A stretch of 64,000 bases of DNA, from positions 141,479 through 205,478 of the forward strand of contig NZ_JAAZQD010000006.1 of NCBI RefSeq assembly GCF_012395255.1. The letters are read 5' to 3'. The position numbers were made by a program, and so were the translations under genes. The notes beneath the pieces are model-generated. The model searched no databases, had not been told where the DNA came from, and saw nothing but the letters and a program-made list of their open reading frames with translations. Shown piece after piece: positions 16,216 to 25,136 of this stretch. Each line of letters starts with the position of its first letter. The stretch's first letter is position 1. Origin of the DNA: Oleiagrimonas citrea. Its GTDB lineage: Bacteria > Pseudomonadota > Gammaproteobacteria > Xanthomonadales > Rhodanobacteraceae.

Positions 16216-16839
16216 TCATCCGGCCAGGCGGGGATTGAGCGTGTAGGTGCCCATCCACTCGGCCTCGGCCAGCACGTGACCGTCCATGGCGCGGCGCAGG
16301 TCGGCCAGGTCGAAGCGCCCGTCCAGACCCAGGCTCGGCACGTCCAGCGCGTACAGCTTGAAGTGGTAGTGGTGGATGATGCTGTCGTTCCACGGCGGGC
16401 ACGGGCCGTCGTAGCCGTAGTAGTCGCCGGACATGCTTTCGTCGCCGGCGAACCAGCCGGTGTAGTCGTTGATGCCTTGCTTCGACCCGGGCGGGCCGGC
16501 CGGGTCGCGTTTGCCGTGGGGCGTGGTGCCCTCGCAGCATGCGCCGGCCTCGAACTCGCCGCATTCGGCCGGGATGTCGGCCATGACCCAGTGCACGAAC
16601 TCCACGCGCGGCAGGTCGGCGGGCACTTCGCGGCCCTCCTGATTGACGTCGTCGGGTTTGCTCGGCACGTCGGGGTCCACGCAGATCAGCGCGAACGAGC
16701 GGGTGCCCTCGGGCGCGTCGGACCAGGCCAGGTGCGGGCTGCGGTTGTCGGAGAGTTCGACCGGCGCGCCGATCTTGCCGAAGGCGAATTCGGTGGGGAT
16801 CGGATCGCCGTGGGCGAAACTGTCACTGCGGAATTTCAT
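16216..16839 (-). CDS. YbhB/YbcL (PEBP, Raf kinase inhibitor-like) family protein
   Basis: A 207-residue cytoplasmic protein of the phosphatidylethanolamine-binding fold. Visible family features are the N-terminal strand, NRSPHLAWSDAPEGTRSFALICVDPD (ligand-pocket DPD segment), VEFVHWVMADIP, and the GYDGPCPPWNDSIIHHYHFKLYAL block corresponding to the GPCPP and HHYHF motifs. The insert between about residues 95 and 130 (GEFEAGACCEGTTPHGKRD) is typical of the longer bacterial group. Bacterial members have no agreed function. No operon partner is obvious; 52 bp separate it from the sugar dehydrogenase gene upstream. Confidence 0.88.
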   Translation of the reverse strand: MKFRSDSFAHGDPIPTEFAFGKIGAPVELSDNRSPHLAWSDAPEGTRSFALICVDPDVPSKPDDVNQEGREVPADLPRVEFVHWVMADIPAECGEFEAGACCEGTTPHGKRDPAGPPGSKQGINDYTGWFAGDESMSGDYYGYDGPCPPWNDSIIHHYHFKLYALDVPSLGLDGRFDLADLRRAMDGHVLAEAEWMGTYTLNPRLAG

Positions 16840-16891
16840 GGCATCTCCTTGCTGGGAACGGTGAGGAAGATTGGGTCGGCTCGCGCCGGCA

Positions 16892-17983
16892 TCAATGCGG
16901 CGGCGAATAGGTCACGCGGTAGACCGCGCCAGCGAGGTCGTCGCTGACCAGCACGCTGCCGTCGGGCAGCGGCAGCACGTCGACCGGGCGACCCCAGGCG
17001 CGTTCGTTCTGCTGGAAGCCGGTGACGAGCGGAACCTGCTGCAGCACGCGGTTGCCCTTCACGCGCACGGCCATCACGCGGTAGCCGCTTTTCTTGGTGC
17101 GGTTCCAGGAGCCGTGCTCGGCGATCAGGATTGCGCCGTGGAAGCGCGCGGGGAACATTGTCCCGGTGTAGAAGCGCATGCCGAGCGCGGCCACGTGCGC
17201 GCCCAGCTTGGCCGCGGGCGGCGCGTAGTCCTTGCAGGGATGGCCCTTGCCGTATTCCGGGTCGGGCGTGTCGCCCTGGTGGCAGTAGGGATAGCCGAAG
17301 TGCTCGCCGAGGCGGTCGACGCGGTTCAGTTCGTCGCTGGGCAGGTCGTCGCCCATCATGTCGCGGCCGTTGTCGGTGAACCACAGCTTGCCGCTGCCCG
17401 GCTGCCAGTCGAAACCGACGGTGTTGCGGATGCCGCGTGCGACGAGTTCGCGATGACTGCCGTCCGGGTTCATGCGCCACAGCGCGGCGAATGGCAGCGG
17501 CGGGGCGCAGATGTTGCAGGGCGCGCCGACCGGCACATACAGCTTGCCGTCCGGGCCGAAGGCCAGGAACTTGCCGCCGTGATGGGACTTGTCGGGCAGG
17601 CGATCGGTCACCAACTGCGGCTTCGGCGGATCGTCGAGATGGTCGGCGATGTCGCGCAGTGCCACGATGCGGTCGACCGCCGACACGTACAGGTCGCCAT
17701 GGTGGAAGGCGACGCCGATCGGGTTGCGCAGTCCGCGTGCGAGCACGTGCACGGTGTCGGCGCGACCATCGTGGTTGCGGTCGGTGAGCGCGTAGACGCG
17801 GCCGTTGTTCGAGCCCACGTAGATCGTGCCATCCGGGCCGCGCGCCAGTTCGCGCGCGCCGGGCACGTCGTCCGAGTAGACCGCGATATGGAAACCGGGC
17901 GGCAGGCTCAGCCGCTGGATGGGCGGCGCGGCGTGCGCCGTGAAGACAAGCGCGCCAAGAAAGAGTCCGAACAGCGTGCGCAT
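16892..17983 (-). CDS. Periplasmic PQQ-dependent sugar dehydrogenase (GSDH family)
   Basis: A 363-residue secreted protein. Residues 1-18 (MRTLFGLFLGALVFTAHA) are a signal peptide. The rest is a six-bladed propeller of the glucose/sorbosone dehydrogenase type: LPPGFHIAVYS, VPGARELARGPDGTIYVGS, RNPIGVAFHHGDLYVS, LVTDRLPDKSHHGGKFLAFGPDGKLYV, and RELVARGIRNTVGFDW. The histidine pairs at FHHG and SHHGG are where the family places catalytic and PQQ contacts. A Cys-x-x-Cys (PCNIC) is also present. It would oxidise aldoses in the periplasm if PQQ is available; no pqq genes are in the window. Confidence 0.83.
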   Translation of the reverse strand: MRTLFGLFLGALVFTAHAAPPIQRLSLPPGFHIAVYSDDVPGARELARGPDGTIYVGSNNGRVYALTDRNHDGRADTVHVLARGLRNPIGVAFHHGDLYVSAVDRIVALRDIADHLDDPPKPQLVTDRLPDKSHHGGKFLAFGPDGKLYVPVGAPCNICAPPLPFAALWRMNPDGSHRELVARGIRNTVGFDWQPGSGKLWFTDNGRDMMGDDLPSDELNRVDRLGEHFGYPYCHQGDTPDPEYGKGHPCKDYAPPAAKLGAHVAALGMRFYTGTMFPARFHGAILIAEHGSWNRTKKSGYRVMAVRVKGNRVLQQVPLVTGFQQNERAWGRPVDVLPLPDGSVLVSDDLAGAVYRVTYSPPH

Positions 17984-18095
17984 GGTGCATGGCTCCGGTG
18001 CGGATCGGGTCTCTCAGGTTACACCTGCAGGCTCGAAACCGGCATGACCGCATGCGCGCTTCTGTTATCTTTTCGCGCTGAAGATCGGGGGACAC

Positions 18096-19571
18096 ATGAA
18101 CAATCTGAACGACCTGGGCACGCTGGTGCGCGCGTCGACGCCGCTGATCGTGATCGAGACCCTCGACGAGCAGCGCGTGATCGAGAGTTTCCGCCACGTG
18201 ATCGGCCAGCACCTGCGCCCGCTATGGCGCTGGACCATCACCGACGGCCTGACGCGACTCGATTTCGAGCAGCCCGAGGCCAGCGTCGCGCCGGACGTAT
18301 CGCGCACGCTGGAGGCGATCCGCGAACACGACACGGCGGGCATCTACCTGCTGTTCGACGCACACCCGTATCTGGGCTACGCGATGACGCGGCGCATGCT
18401 GCGCGAGATCGTGCAGCGCCAGCGCAGTGCGCCGCACACGCTGGTGCTGGTGGGCGCCAAGATCGAACTGCCGGAAGAGTTGGAGCGGCTGGCGACGACG
18501 GTGCGCCTGAGCCTGCCCGACCTCAAGGCCATGGCCGGCCTGGTACGCAGCGAAGCGGTGGCCTGGCAGCGCAAGACCGGTCGCAAGCTGGAGGTGGACG
18601 GCGAGGCCGCGCGCCTGATCGTGCGCAACCTGCTGGGCCTGACCCGTGCCGACGCACGCCGCATCGTGCGCAAGCTGATCCACGACGACGACGCGCTGGG
18701 CCCCGACGATCTGCCACGCCTGATGCAGGCCAAGTTCGAACTGCTGAACCGTTCCGGCCTGCTGCATTTCGAGTACGACACGGCGGGCTTCGCCGATGTC
18801 GCCGGTCTGAGCCGCGTCAAGCAATGGGTGAAACGTCGCCGGCCGGTGTTCCTCGGCGGCGAGGACGTGCCGAAGCTGGACCCGCCCAAGGGCCTGCTGC
18901 TGCTGGGCGTGCAGGGCTGCGGCAAGAGCCTGGCCGCCAAGGCCATTGCCGGTGGTCTCGGTGCGCCGCTGGTGCGGCTGGACTTCGGCACGCTGTACAA
19001 CAAGTTCCACGGCGAGACCGAACGCAACCTGCGCGAGGCGCTGCAGTCGACCGAATTGCTGGCGCCGTGCGTGTTGTGGATCGACGAGATCGAGAAGGGT
19101 CTGGCCGGTGGCGGCGATGACGGCGGTGTGTCGCGTCGCGTGCTCGGCTACCTGCTGACCTGGATGGCCGAGCACAAGGCGCGGGTCTTCGTGGTCGCCA
19201 CCGCCAACGCGGTCGACCAGCTGCCGCCGGAGCTGCTGCGCAAGGGCCGTTTCGACGAGATCTTCTTCGTCGACCTGCCCAGCGCGGCGGTACGCGAGGA
19301 GATCTTCACGCTGCACCTGAAACAGCGCGATCTCGATCCCGCCCACTTCGATCTGGCGGCGCTGGCTGCAACCAGCGAAGGATTCTCCGGCGCGGAGATC
19401 GAGCAGGCCATCGTCAGCGCGCTCTACGACACCGTGGGCGGCGTCGGCGTGCTGGATCAGGCGTTGCTCGAAAACGCACTGCGTTCGACGCGGCCGCTGT
19501 CGGTGCTGATGGCCGAACGCGTGCAGGCGTTGCGCGACTGGGCCGGCGTGCGCTGCGTTCCGGCGGACTGA
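18096..19571 (+). CDS. AAA family ATPase (Ycf46-like)
   Basis: A 491-residue cytoplasmic ATPase. Residues 1-240 form the N-terminal regulatory domain typical of Ycf46-like proteins ([17 protein letters not shown] at the start). The AAA module follows: Walker A GVQGCGKS at 271-278, Walker B with Asp330-Glu331 in LWIDEIEK, a sensor 1 asparagine in [25 protein letters not shown], and an arginine finger in that same segment. Known relatives include cyanobacterial Ycf46, linked to CO2 response, but substrates in proteobacteria are unknown. The ATG has GGGGGACAC directly upstream. Divergent from the sugar dehydrogenase gene and not in an operon. Confidence 0.87.
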   Translation: MNNLNDLGTLVRASTPLIVIETLDEQRVIESFRHVIGQHLRPLWRWTITDGLTRLDFEQPEASVAPDVSRTLEAIREHDTAGIYLLFDAHPYLGYAMTRRMLREIVQRQRSAPHTLVLVGAKIELPEELERLATTVRLSLPDLKAMAGLVRSEAVAWQRKTGRKLEVDGEAARLIVRNLLGLTRADARRIVRKLIHDDDALGPDDLPRLMQAKFELLNRSGLLHFEYDTAGFADVAGLSRVKQWVKRRRPVFLGGEDVPKLDPPKGLLLLGVQGCGKSLAAKAIAGGLGAPLVRLDFGTLYNKFHGETERNLREALQSTELLAPCVLWIDEIEKGLAGGGDDGGVSRRVLGYLLTWMAEHKARVFVVATANAVDQLPPELLRKGRFDEIFFVDLPSAAVREEIFTLHLKQRDLDPAHFDLAALAATSEGFSGAEIEQAIVSALYDTVGGVGVLDQALLENALRSTRPLSVLMAERVQALRDWAGVRCVPAD

Positions 19572-19630
19572 ACGCCGCTGCACGCGGTTGCCGGGTCAAG
19601 CGGAACCGCGTCCGTCCGACGAGGCGCGTT

Positions 19631-20650
19631 TCAGAAACGTTCGGAGCGTTCGGCGGCGGCGTTGAAGCGCGCGGTGATGTAGTCGTCGGTGAAGCTGCGC
19701 AGCTTCCAGTTCTGGATGAAGCTGCAGTGGCCGCCGTACGGCGCGATGTCCAGCTCGACCTCGGGGGGCAGGGTCAGCTCGCGGAACTCATTCACCGGGA
19801 TCACCGGATCGTCCTCGGCGGTGAGGATGGTGGTCGGCACCTTCAGCTCGGCCAGACGCTCGCCGCTGACCGAATAGCCGTCCAGATAGGCGTCCAGCGT
19901 GCCGAATTCGGTGTGCCGCTCGACCTGCACGCGGGTCAGGCCGCGCAGGCCCTGGCGCAGATCCTCGTTGGTGAAGTAGTCCTGCTGCGGATACAGCTTC
20001 TGCTTGCGCTTGAGCGATCCGCGCCACTTGTGCATGAAGTACCACTCGTACATCCACGGTGCGGTTTCCAGCGAGAACAGGCCGGCGTGCGGATCGATCA
20101 CCGGACAGATCGCGATGGTGTGCGCCAGCGGCAGATTCGCGCTCGGCGCACGCAGGGCCACGCGCAGGGCGAAATTGCCGCCCAGCGAGAAACCGGCCAG
20201 CGCCACCGGCGCGCCGGGATTGCGGAAGCGGGCGACGGCCTCGGCGGTGGCCTCGACCACCTCGTGGATCAGGCAGGAGTGGAACAGGCCGACATTCAGA
20301 TGGTGCGTGTCGCCATGATCGCGGAAGTTGAGCCGGAACACGTCCCAGCCGGCATCGAGCAGACTGGCGCCGGTCTGCAGCACGTACGAGGAATCGATGC
20401 TGCCTTCCCAGCCGTGGTAGACCACGGCCAGACCCCGCGCCTTGTCACGCACCTTCTGCCGGGTGATCGCACCGGTCAGGCGCACGCCGTCGGACAGGGT
20501 GAAGCGTACGTCTTCGCTGTTGCCGTTGACCTTGCGCGCCAGCGGGCGCAGCAGCAGGCGACGCAGGCTGCTGGACGACAGCATGGTCTGCACGTGACCG
20601 TTGCGCAGCAGCCGCGGAGGCTGGAAGTCGGCACCGCGGGGCAGGCTCAC
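19631..20650 (-). CDS. YheT family alpha/beta hydrolase
   Basis: A 339-residue protein. I place the start at the GTG at 20650, which overlaps the stop of the acyltransferase gene (GGTGA) and has AGGGGG upstream; the frame is open to 21415 only as a shadow of that gene. The hydrolase features are RNGHVQTML at the N-terminus (typical of the YheT group), VVYHGWEGS as oxyanion strand, the nucleophile Ser155 in GFSLGGN, the acid region in LTAEDDPVIP and the histidine in PYGGHCSF. Members act on short-chain esters or lipids; the exact substrate is unknown. Coupling to PlsC suggests a role in lipid turnover. Confidence 0.87.
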   Translation of the reverse strand: MSLPRGADFQPPRLLRNGHVQTMLSSSSLRRLLLRPLARKVNGNSEDVRFTLSDGVRLTGAITRQKVRDKARGLAVVYHGWEGSIDSSYVLQTGASLLDAGWDVFRLNFRDHGDTHHLNVGLFHSCLIHEVVEATAEAVARFRNPGAPVALAGFSLGGNFALRVALRAPSANLPLAHTIAICPVIDPHAGLFSLETAPWMYEWYFMHKWRGSLKRKQKLYPQQDYFTNEDLRQGLRGLTRVQVERHTEFGTLDAYLDGYSVSGERLAELKVPTTILTAEDDPVIPVNEFRELTLPPEVELDIAPYGGHCSFIQNWKLRSFTDDYITARFNAAAERSERF

Positions 20651-21456
20651 CGATCCCCCTCGCCGACGCCGTCCAGTGCGTCGGCGATGGCCTGGCGTGC
20701 GGTCTCGGCCATGCGCTTGCGGCCCGCGTCGAAGCGCGGTACCGGTTTCAGGAAGTGCACTTCCACGTCCAGCGGCGGGTCGCCGAGCAGGCGCAGGAAG
20801 TTGCCCATGAAGCTCTCGTTCGGCAGGAAGCCGGCGTCGTAGCAGCGCTCGCCGTCGCGCATGAAGCGCAGCGCGGCTGGCTGCACCGGCACATCGGCGT
20901 CCAGCGCGGCCTGGAAGATCCGTGCATGGAAGACCTTCAGCGTGCGGCCGTCGTTGGTGCCGCCCTCGGGGAACACGGCCACGGAGCGACCCGCGCCGAG
21001 CCGCCGGGTCATCTCCTTCATCACCACGCCGAGCGAATGGTTGCTGCCGCGCCGGTGGAAGATGGTGCCGCCGGTCGAGGCCAGCCAGCCGACCAGCGGC
21101 CAGCGCGCGATCTCGGCCTTGGCCACGAAGCACACCGCGCGCTGGGTGTGCATCAGCTCGATGTCCAGCCACGAGGAGTGGTTGCACACGAACATGGCCG
21201 GGTCCGGCAGCGGACGCCCGTAGCGATAGACACGGAAACCGAAGATGCGCAGCAGCACGCGCGACCACCAGCGGATCAGCCGGTGCGCCAGCGGCTCGCG
21301 GCCCTTGTCCACGGTCTGGCGTGCCCAGGTGAACACGGTCAACGCCAGCACGACGGCGACGATGATGTGCAGCAGCAGCAGTGGCACGCGATACAGGTAG
21401 CGGATCGCGCGCCACGGATCGCGCGTGCGAGTGATGGGCTGGGCGGGTGTATTCAT
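20647..21456 (-). CDS. 1-acyl-sn-glycerol-3-phosphate acyltransferase family protein (PlsC-like)
   Basis: A 269-residue membrane-bound acyltransferase. An N-terminal hydrophobic segment (residues 24-44) anchors the protein. The catalytic HX4D motif is NHSSWLD with His93 and Asp98, and the substrate-binding motif is FPEGG at 162-166, with glycine where most members have threonine. It would transfer an acyl chain to lysophosphatidic acid or a related lysolipid, such as an ornithine lipid precursor. The main plsC of the genome may be elsewhere, so I do not assign the symbol. Followed by the overlapping YheT-like gene. Confidence 0.87.
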   Translation of the reverse strand: MNTPAQPITRTRDPWRAIRYLYRVPLLLLHIIVAVVLALTVFTWARQTVDKGREPLAHRLIRWWSRVLLRIFGFRVYRYGRPLPDPAMFVCNHSSWLDIELMHTQRAVCFVAKAEIARWPLVGWLASTGGTIFHRRGSNHSLGVVMKEMTRRLGAGRSVAVFPEGGTNDGRTLKVFHARIFQAALDADVPVQPAALRFMRDGERCYDAGFLPNESFMGNFLRLLGDPPLDVEVHFLKPVPRFDAGRKRMAETARQAIADALDGVGEGDR

Positions 21457-21508
21457 CGAACTTGCAAGGATACGCGAGGGGCCGCGTGCACTGCCAGCAT
21501 CGCGCGCG

Positions 21509-21988
21509 TCAGGCCGTGTGCGGAAGCTGCGTCAGCGGCAGCGATGCCGCGCGCTTGACCGTGCGCAGCACAAAGCTGGAATTGACGTCGGCCACGCCAG
21601 CGGTATTGAGCAGCTGGTCCAGCAGGAAGCGGGAAAAATGCTCCAGGTCGGCCACGTGGATGTGCAGCAGATAGTCCATGTCGCCGGTCAGCGCGTGGCA
21701 GGCGGCCACTTCGTCCCAGCCGTTGACCAGCTGCACGAAGCGCTCGATGGTCTCGCCGTCGTGCTGCTTCAGCTGCACGCGGACGAAGGCCTGCAGCCCC
21801 AGCCCGATCGCCTGCGGATCGACCTGCGCGGCGTAGCCGGCGATCACCCCCGCGGCTTCCAGCCGCTGCACCCGGCGCAGGCAGGCCGAGGCCGACAGGC
21901 TGACCTGCTCGGCCAGCTCGGCATTGGTGATGCGCCCCTCGCGCTGCAGCACTTCGAGGATGCGCCGATCTGTGCGGTCAATGGCCAT
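21509..21988 (-). CDS. Lrp/AsnC family transcriptional regulator
   Basis: A 159-residue regulator. Residues 1-60 are the winged helix-turn-helix (MAIDRTDRRILEVLQREGR..., with LAEQVSLSASACLRRVQRLEA as recognition region), and residues 65-150 the ligand-sensing RAM domain (VQLKQHD...VAACHALTGDMDYLLHIHV). The start at 21988 gives the standard Lrp N-terminus; the frame continues far upstream only as antisense of phhA. It is divergent from phenylalanine hydroxylase with about 145 bp between, an arrangement in which the regulator commonly responds to the amino acid and controls the neighbouring gene. That control is inferred. Confidence 0.93.
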   Translation of the reverse strand: MAIDRTDRRILEVLQREGRITNAELAEQVSLSASACLRRVQRLEAAGVIAGYAAQVDPQAIGLGLQAFVRVQLKQHDGETIERFVQLVNGWDEVAACHALTGDMDYLLHIHVADLEHFSRFLLDQLLNTAGVADVNSSFVLRTVKRAASLPLTQLPHTA

Positions 21989-22132
21989 GATTCGGCATAA
22001 AATCGTCAAAAAGGATGGTTTCTTGAAAGAATATTGCGCTTTTTCGGGCTTTCGGCGCAACTCGGCAACCATCTTGCGCGTGCATCTGTCTAAGCTGATA
22101 GGCGGCCTACACGTTTGATTCGGAGTCACGCC

Positions 22133-23020
22133 ATGAACACCCCACGACGCGTTGAACACCAGCAGACCGACCGCGGCACCATCCCGGTCTACGCCACCGG
22201 CGTGGTGGAGCAGCCGTGGGACGACTACAGCAGCGTCGACCACCACGTCTGGGGCGAGCTGTTCGCGCGTCAGCGCGAGGTGCTGGCCGGTCGCGCCTGC
22301 CAGGAGTTCCTGGACAGCCAGAACGTGCTGCAGATGACGGCCGACGCGATTCCGAAGTTCAGCGAACTCAACCCGATCCTGCGCGAAGCCACCGGCTGGG
22401 AGCTGGTCGGCGTCGAGGGCCTGCTGCCCGAGTACACCTTCTTCGAGCATCTGGCCAACCGCCGTTTCCCGGTCACCTGGTGGATCCGCAAGCCCGAGCA
22501 GATCGACTACATCTCCGAGCCGGATCTGTTCCACGACCTGTTCGGCCACGTGCCGCTGCTGATGAACCCGGTCTTCGCCGACTACATGGAAGCCTACGGC
22601 CGTGGCGCGCTGAAGGCGCATGGCATCAGCGAGGAAGCACTGCTCAACCTCACGCGCCTGTACTGGTACACGGTCGAATTCGGCCTGATCCGCACCGACG
22701 CGGGCCTGCGCATCTACGGTGCCGGTATCGTCAGCTCCAAGGGCGAGTCGATCTACTGCCTGGAGTCGGATGCGCCCAACCGCATCGGCTTCGATCTGGA
22801 GCGCATCATGCGCGCGCAGTACCGCATCGATACTTACCAGCAGACTTACTTCGTCATCGACAGCTTCGAGCAGCTGTTCGACGCGACGCGGCCGGATTTC
22901 ACGCGGATCTATGCGCGGTTGGCGAATCAGCCTTCGATTCGGGCGCGGGATGTTCTCGATTCCGATGATGTGATTCATCGGGGGACGCGCGAGGGGTTTG
23001 CGACGGATGAGGATGCCTGA
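22133..23020 (+). CDS. phhA: Phenylalanine-4-hydroxylase
   Basis: A 295-residue monomeric enzyme that turns phenylalanine into tyrosine using tetrahydropterin, oxygen and Fe(II). The iron ligands are visible as His134 and His139 in HDLFGH and Glu182 in YTVEFGL, close to the positions in the Chromobacterium enzyme. The ATG at 22133 has GGAG eight bases upstream; an earlier TTG at 22115 is not supported. It lacks the N-terminal regulatory domain of animal enzymes, as is normal in bacteria. The AT-richer upstream region with the divergent Lrp gene is the likely control site. No pterin carbinolamine dehydratase gene (phhB) is adjacent. Confidence 0.95.
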   Translation: MNTPRRVEHQQTDRGTIPVYATGVVEQPWDDYSSVDHHVWGELFARQREVLAGRACQEFLDSQNVLQMTADAIPKFSELNPILREATGWELVGVEGLLPEYTFFEHLANRRFPVTWWIRKPEQIDYISEPDLFHDLFGHVPLLMNPVFADYMEAYGRGALKAHGISEEALLNLTRLYWYTVEFGLIRTDAGLRIYGAGIVSSKGESIYCLESDAPNRIGFDLERIMRAQYRIDTYQQTYFVIDSFEQLFDATRPDFTRIYARLANQPSIRARDVLDSDDVIHRGTREGFATDEDA

Positions 23021-23053
23021 CGCGTTCTTTGCGTGATTCGCTCTTGTAGGTAA

Positions 23054-23288
23054 AGCGGTTCCGACCGGCTGCGCCGGCCGGGTTACTTCTATTGCTTGTC
23101 CAATAGAAGTAACCAAGACAAGGACACCCCGGCGTCCGCGCCTTCCGGCCCTGCGGGCCTCCAGGTTCGCTCCGGGCTCCGGGGGTTCGCCGACAGGTCA
23201 TCCTGACCTGACGACGAACTGGCGCACATCCTTGTGCGCCACTCTGCGGGCCTGATCCTCCACCCTCCGCCGCTACCGAAGGGGAGGG
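23054..23288 (+). repeat. Roughly 235-bp hairpin-rich repeat, left copy (forward)
   Basis: This sequence recurs in inverse orientation at 25137-25370 with high similarity along its length. It contains a perfect hairpin (CTTCTATTG/CAATAGAAG, loop CTTGTC, at 23086-23109), then GACAAGGACACCCC, a GC-rich block, CCGGGGGTTCGCCGACA, another short dyad around GGTCATCCTGACC, GCGCACATCCTTGTGCGC and a final CACCCTCCGCCGCTACC. Such elements produce spurious ORFs on both strands and I recall similar ones scattered through Xanthomonadaceae genomes. It encodes no plausible protein. It marks the left edge of an AT-rich islet. Confidence 0.88.
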
Positions 23289-23345
23289 CATCGCATATCA
23301 GGGCCAGACGTACAATCAGACTTCTAGCGTCTATCTTCCGTGCAA

Positions 23346-23921
23346 TTAATATATGGCAGACTTGGAACGGTCCCATAAACCAAAAATCGGGTATAGGGCA
23401 TGGAAGAAAAACTTGCTTAGTAGACCAACAAACGGTTTCCCTGATCTTATTTTTGCCGAAGAATAAAATCCAAGCCCCCACTTCGACCCCCTTAAAAAAG
23501 ATGAAAAGTAGTGCGTCGATGCCCGCGCATAATCTTTTTTAAATGTTTCATAGGCAAAGCCCAGAAGAATTTTTGCCTTGATATTGCCATCCATGTCGAT
23601 AGCTTCTTCACAAAGTCTTTTTATTTCTTCAAAATTTTCCGCGCGGTTCTCTTTATACAAAACTCTCGCGAAACCGAGTAAACCATTGCTCCCAAATCTG
23701 TGGGCTTCAACAATAAGGTGTCTATAATCTTTTTTAGCAAGCTCAAAATTTATACTTCCGTGCCAGCCGGCTTCATGGCCCCTGGCTCTCAAATATCTCG
23801 CAGCAAGGCCATCTGAAGACCGCGGATCTCTCCCTAGAATCTCGTCAATTACACCCTTAGAGGCTAAAAATCCGTTTTTTTTATACGCTTTATTAATATC
23901 TGAAAAATTACGCTTTTTCAT
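23346..23921 (-). CDS. Helical-repeat (TPR/Sel1-like) protein, possible immunity partner of the RHS protein
   Basis: A 191-residue protein from the ATG at 23921; the frame is open back to a TTG at 23957 that overlaps the RHS stop, which would give 203 residues. No signal peptide. Paired helices such as AKKDYRHLIVEAHRFGSN, FARVLYKENRAENFEEIKRLC and FAYETFKKDYARASTHYF look like tetratricopeptide or Sel1-type repeats. The low GC, the position right after an RHS-core gene and the lack of its own strong ribosome binding site suit an immunity protein translated by coupling. I do not recognise a named family. Confidence 0.6.
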   Translation of the reverse strand: MKKRNFSDINKAYKKNGFLASKGVIDEILGRDPRSSDGLAARYLRARGHEAGWHGSINFELAKKDYRHLIVEAHRFGSNGLLGFARVLYKENRAENFEEIKRLCEEAIDMDGNIKAKILLGFAYETFKKDYARASTHYFSSFLRGSKWGLGFYSSAKIRSGKPFVGLLSKFFFHALYPIFGLWDRSKSAIY

Positions 23922-23970
23922 TGATCGTGGCCAAGTTAAACGTGTTGGGGTCGTCAATAACTATAGTCAT
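23908..23970 (-). CDS. Possible 20-residue leader ORF coupling the RHS and downstream genes
   Basis: ATG at 23970 follows GAGG at six bases, a better signal than that of either neighbour. It encodes MTIVIDDPNTFNLATINEKA, starts inside the end of the RHS gene and stops at 23908, just past the ATG (23921) of the downstream gene. That overlap fits translational coupling. Whether the peptide itself matters is unknown. Confidence 0.35.
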   Translation of the reverse strand: MTIVIDDPNTFNLATINEKA

Positions 23971-24910
23971 GTTCAACCTCGTTCCTTCGGTTCGTTGATT
24001 TGATATCGGGGGTGTATCTATCAATTTGAGGAACGTTTGGTAATGGGGGGGTGTCCGAAGGCTCTCGTGATTTCGGACTGGTGTCTTTATTAGAGTCATG
24101 TGATTTTGAGCTGTGCCATGAGGCGGAATCTTGGTCAGTATTGGAAAGGATCCATCCTAGAATCACAGAAGATTCTATCCCTATCTCCTTTGATGCAGCC
24201 TCTGCTGCCATTTCTATGTTTTCTTTACCCTCCTCCATTGCCGTTACAGCCTCGGCCCATGCGCTCTCGGGCTCAAGTTCGACAACATGATTAACCACGG
24301 AAGGGTTACTTGATAGGGTGGCAGCTAATAATGGTGCCATAAACCTTCTTCCGGTCGCAGCAATGGCTCCGGGTGCAGCATCCACAGCAATAATTGCAAC
24401 CGGAAGGAGCATTAGTCCACCCGTCGCAACAGCAATGGGTTTTCCGATTTTGTCCCTTGGTGACATGGGGGGCATTCTCCCACCCATCATTTTCCATTCG
24501 GCGTGAAACGCTTTCCCGGTCTCTTGCCCATTGGGGTCAATGTTTATAACAGGGTTGTTGTTCGCATAAGAGAATCTATTGAAATCATAATAGTTGCCCG
24601 CGGATGCGTATTTTGGATCAACGCTCAAAAATCGCCCCAAAGTCGCATCGTAATATCGCGCCTTCATGTATATAAGTCCAGTGTCTGGATCGTTTACATG
24701 CCCTGTATATCCCGGCCCCATCTGTGCATCGCCGGTCTGCTGTTTCCCGTATGGGCGATAAGCTGCTTCATAAGTCGTATTTCCTTGACTGTCCATCTCG
24801 GCTACCACCGTGCCTTGAGCATTGGTGATGAAGTATGTCGTGTGCTGTGACGCCTGCGCAGGAATCGCCGATATAAAAATAATAACCAAAGTAGATAATG
24901 TGATGCGCAT
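23954..24910 (-). CDS. Secreted orphan RHS-core protein with unrecognised C-terminal domain
   Basis: A 318-residue protein from the ATG at 24910, giving a signal peptide at 1-20 (MRITLSTLVIIFISAIPAQA); the frame is open to 25003. Residues 26-58 are one YD/RHS unit (AQGTVVAEMDSQGNTTYEAA), 65-100 the RHS core signature (GYTGHVNDPDTGLIYMKARYYD, then GRFLSVDP), and 114-128 end in NPVINIDPNG. Residues 131-318 form a variable C-terminal domain with a hydrophobic stretch at about 157-185 and a charged, proline-rich tail. RHS proteins often carry a toxin there; I recognise no nuclease or other motif. Far too short to be a full RHS cage protein. Confidence 0.85.
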   Translation of the reverse strand: MRITLSTLVIIFISAIPAQASQHTTYFITNAQGTVVAEMDSQGNTTYEAAYRPYGKQQTGDAQMGPGYTGHVNDPDTGLIYMKARYYDATLGRFLSVDPKYASAGNYYDFNRFSYANNNPVINIDPNGQETGKAFHAEWKMMGGRMPPMSPRDKIGKPIAVATGGLMLLPVAIIAVDAAPGAIAATGRRFMAPLLAATLSSNPSVVNHVVELEPESAWAEAVTAMEEGKENIEMAAEAASKEIGIESSVILGWILSNTDQDSASWHSSKSHDSNKDTSPKSREPSDTPPLPNVPQIDRYTPDIKSTNRRNEVEHDYSY

Positions 24911-24969
24911 GCGTGCAGTGGATGCATTTGCAGCATCTATAGTGGAATGAAGTATGTTATTGAATGCTG

Positions 24970-24996
24970 ATCCTAATCTAAAATAAATATAGTCAA
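24970..24996 (-). promoter_or_regulatory. Candidate promoter of the RHS gene
   Basis: Minus strand TTGACT (24996-24991) and TAGGAT (24975-24970) with a 15-bp spacer in AT-rich DNA. The spacing is short, so confidence is low. If correct, transcription starts after the ATG at 25003 and supports the start at 24910. Confidence 0.3.
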
Positions 24997-25136
24997 TAAT
25001 CATTGTTATTCATGTACTCCTACATGTTAAGTGCTTAGGACCTACTGGAATGTAGCGTAGTCCGCGCTTCCCCCGCGGAAAAAAGATGAGGTCAGAGGCA
25101 ATTAATTTGCGCCTTAATGCCCTAGCTTGCAACCTT

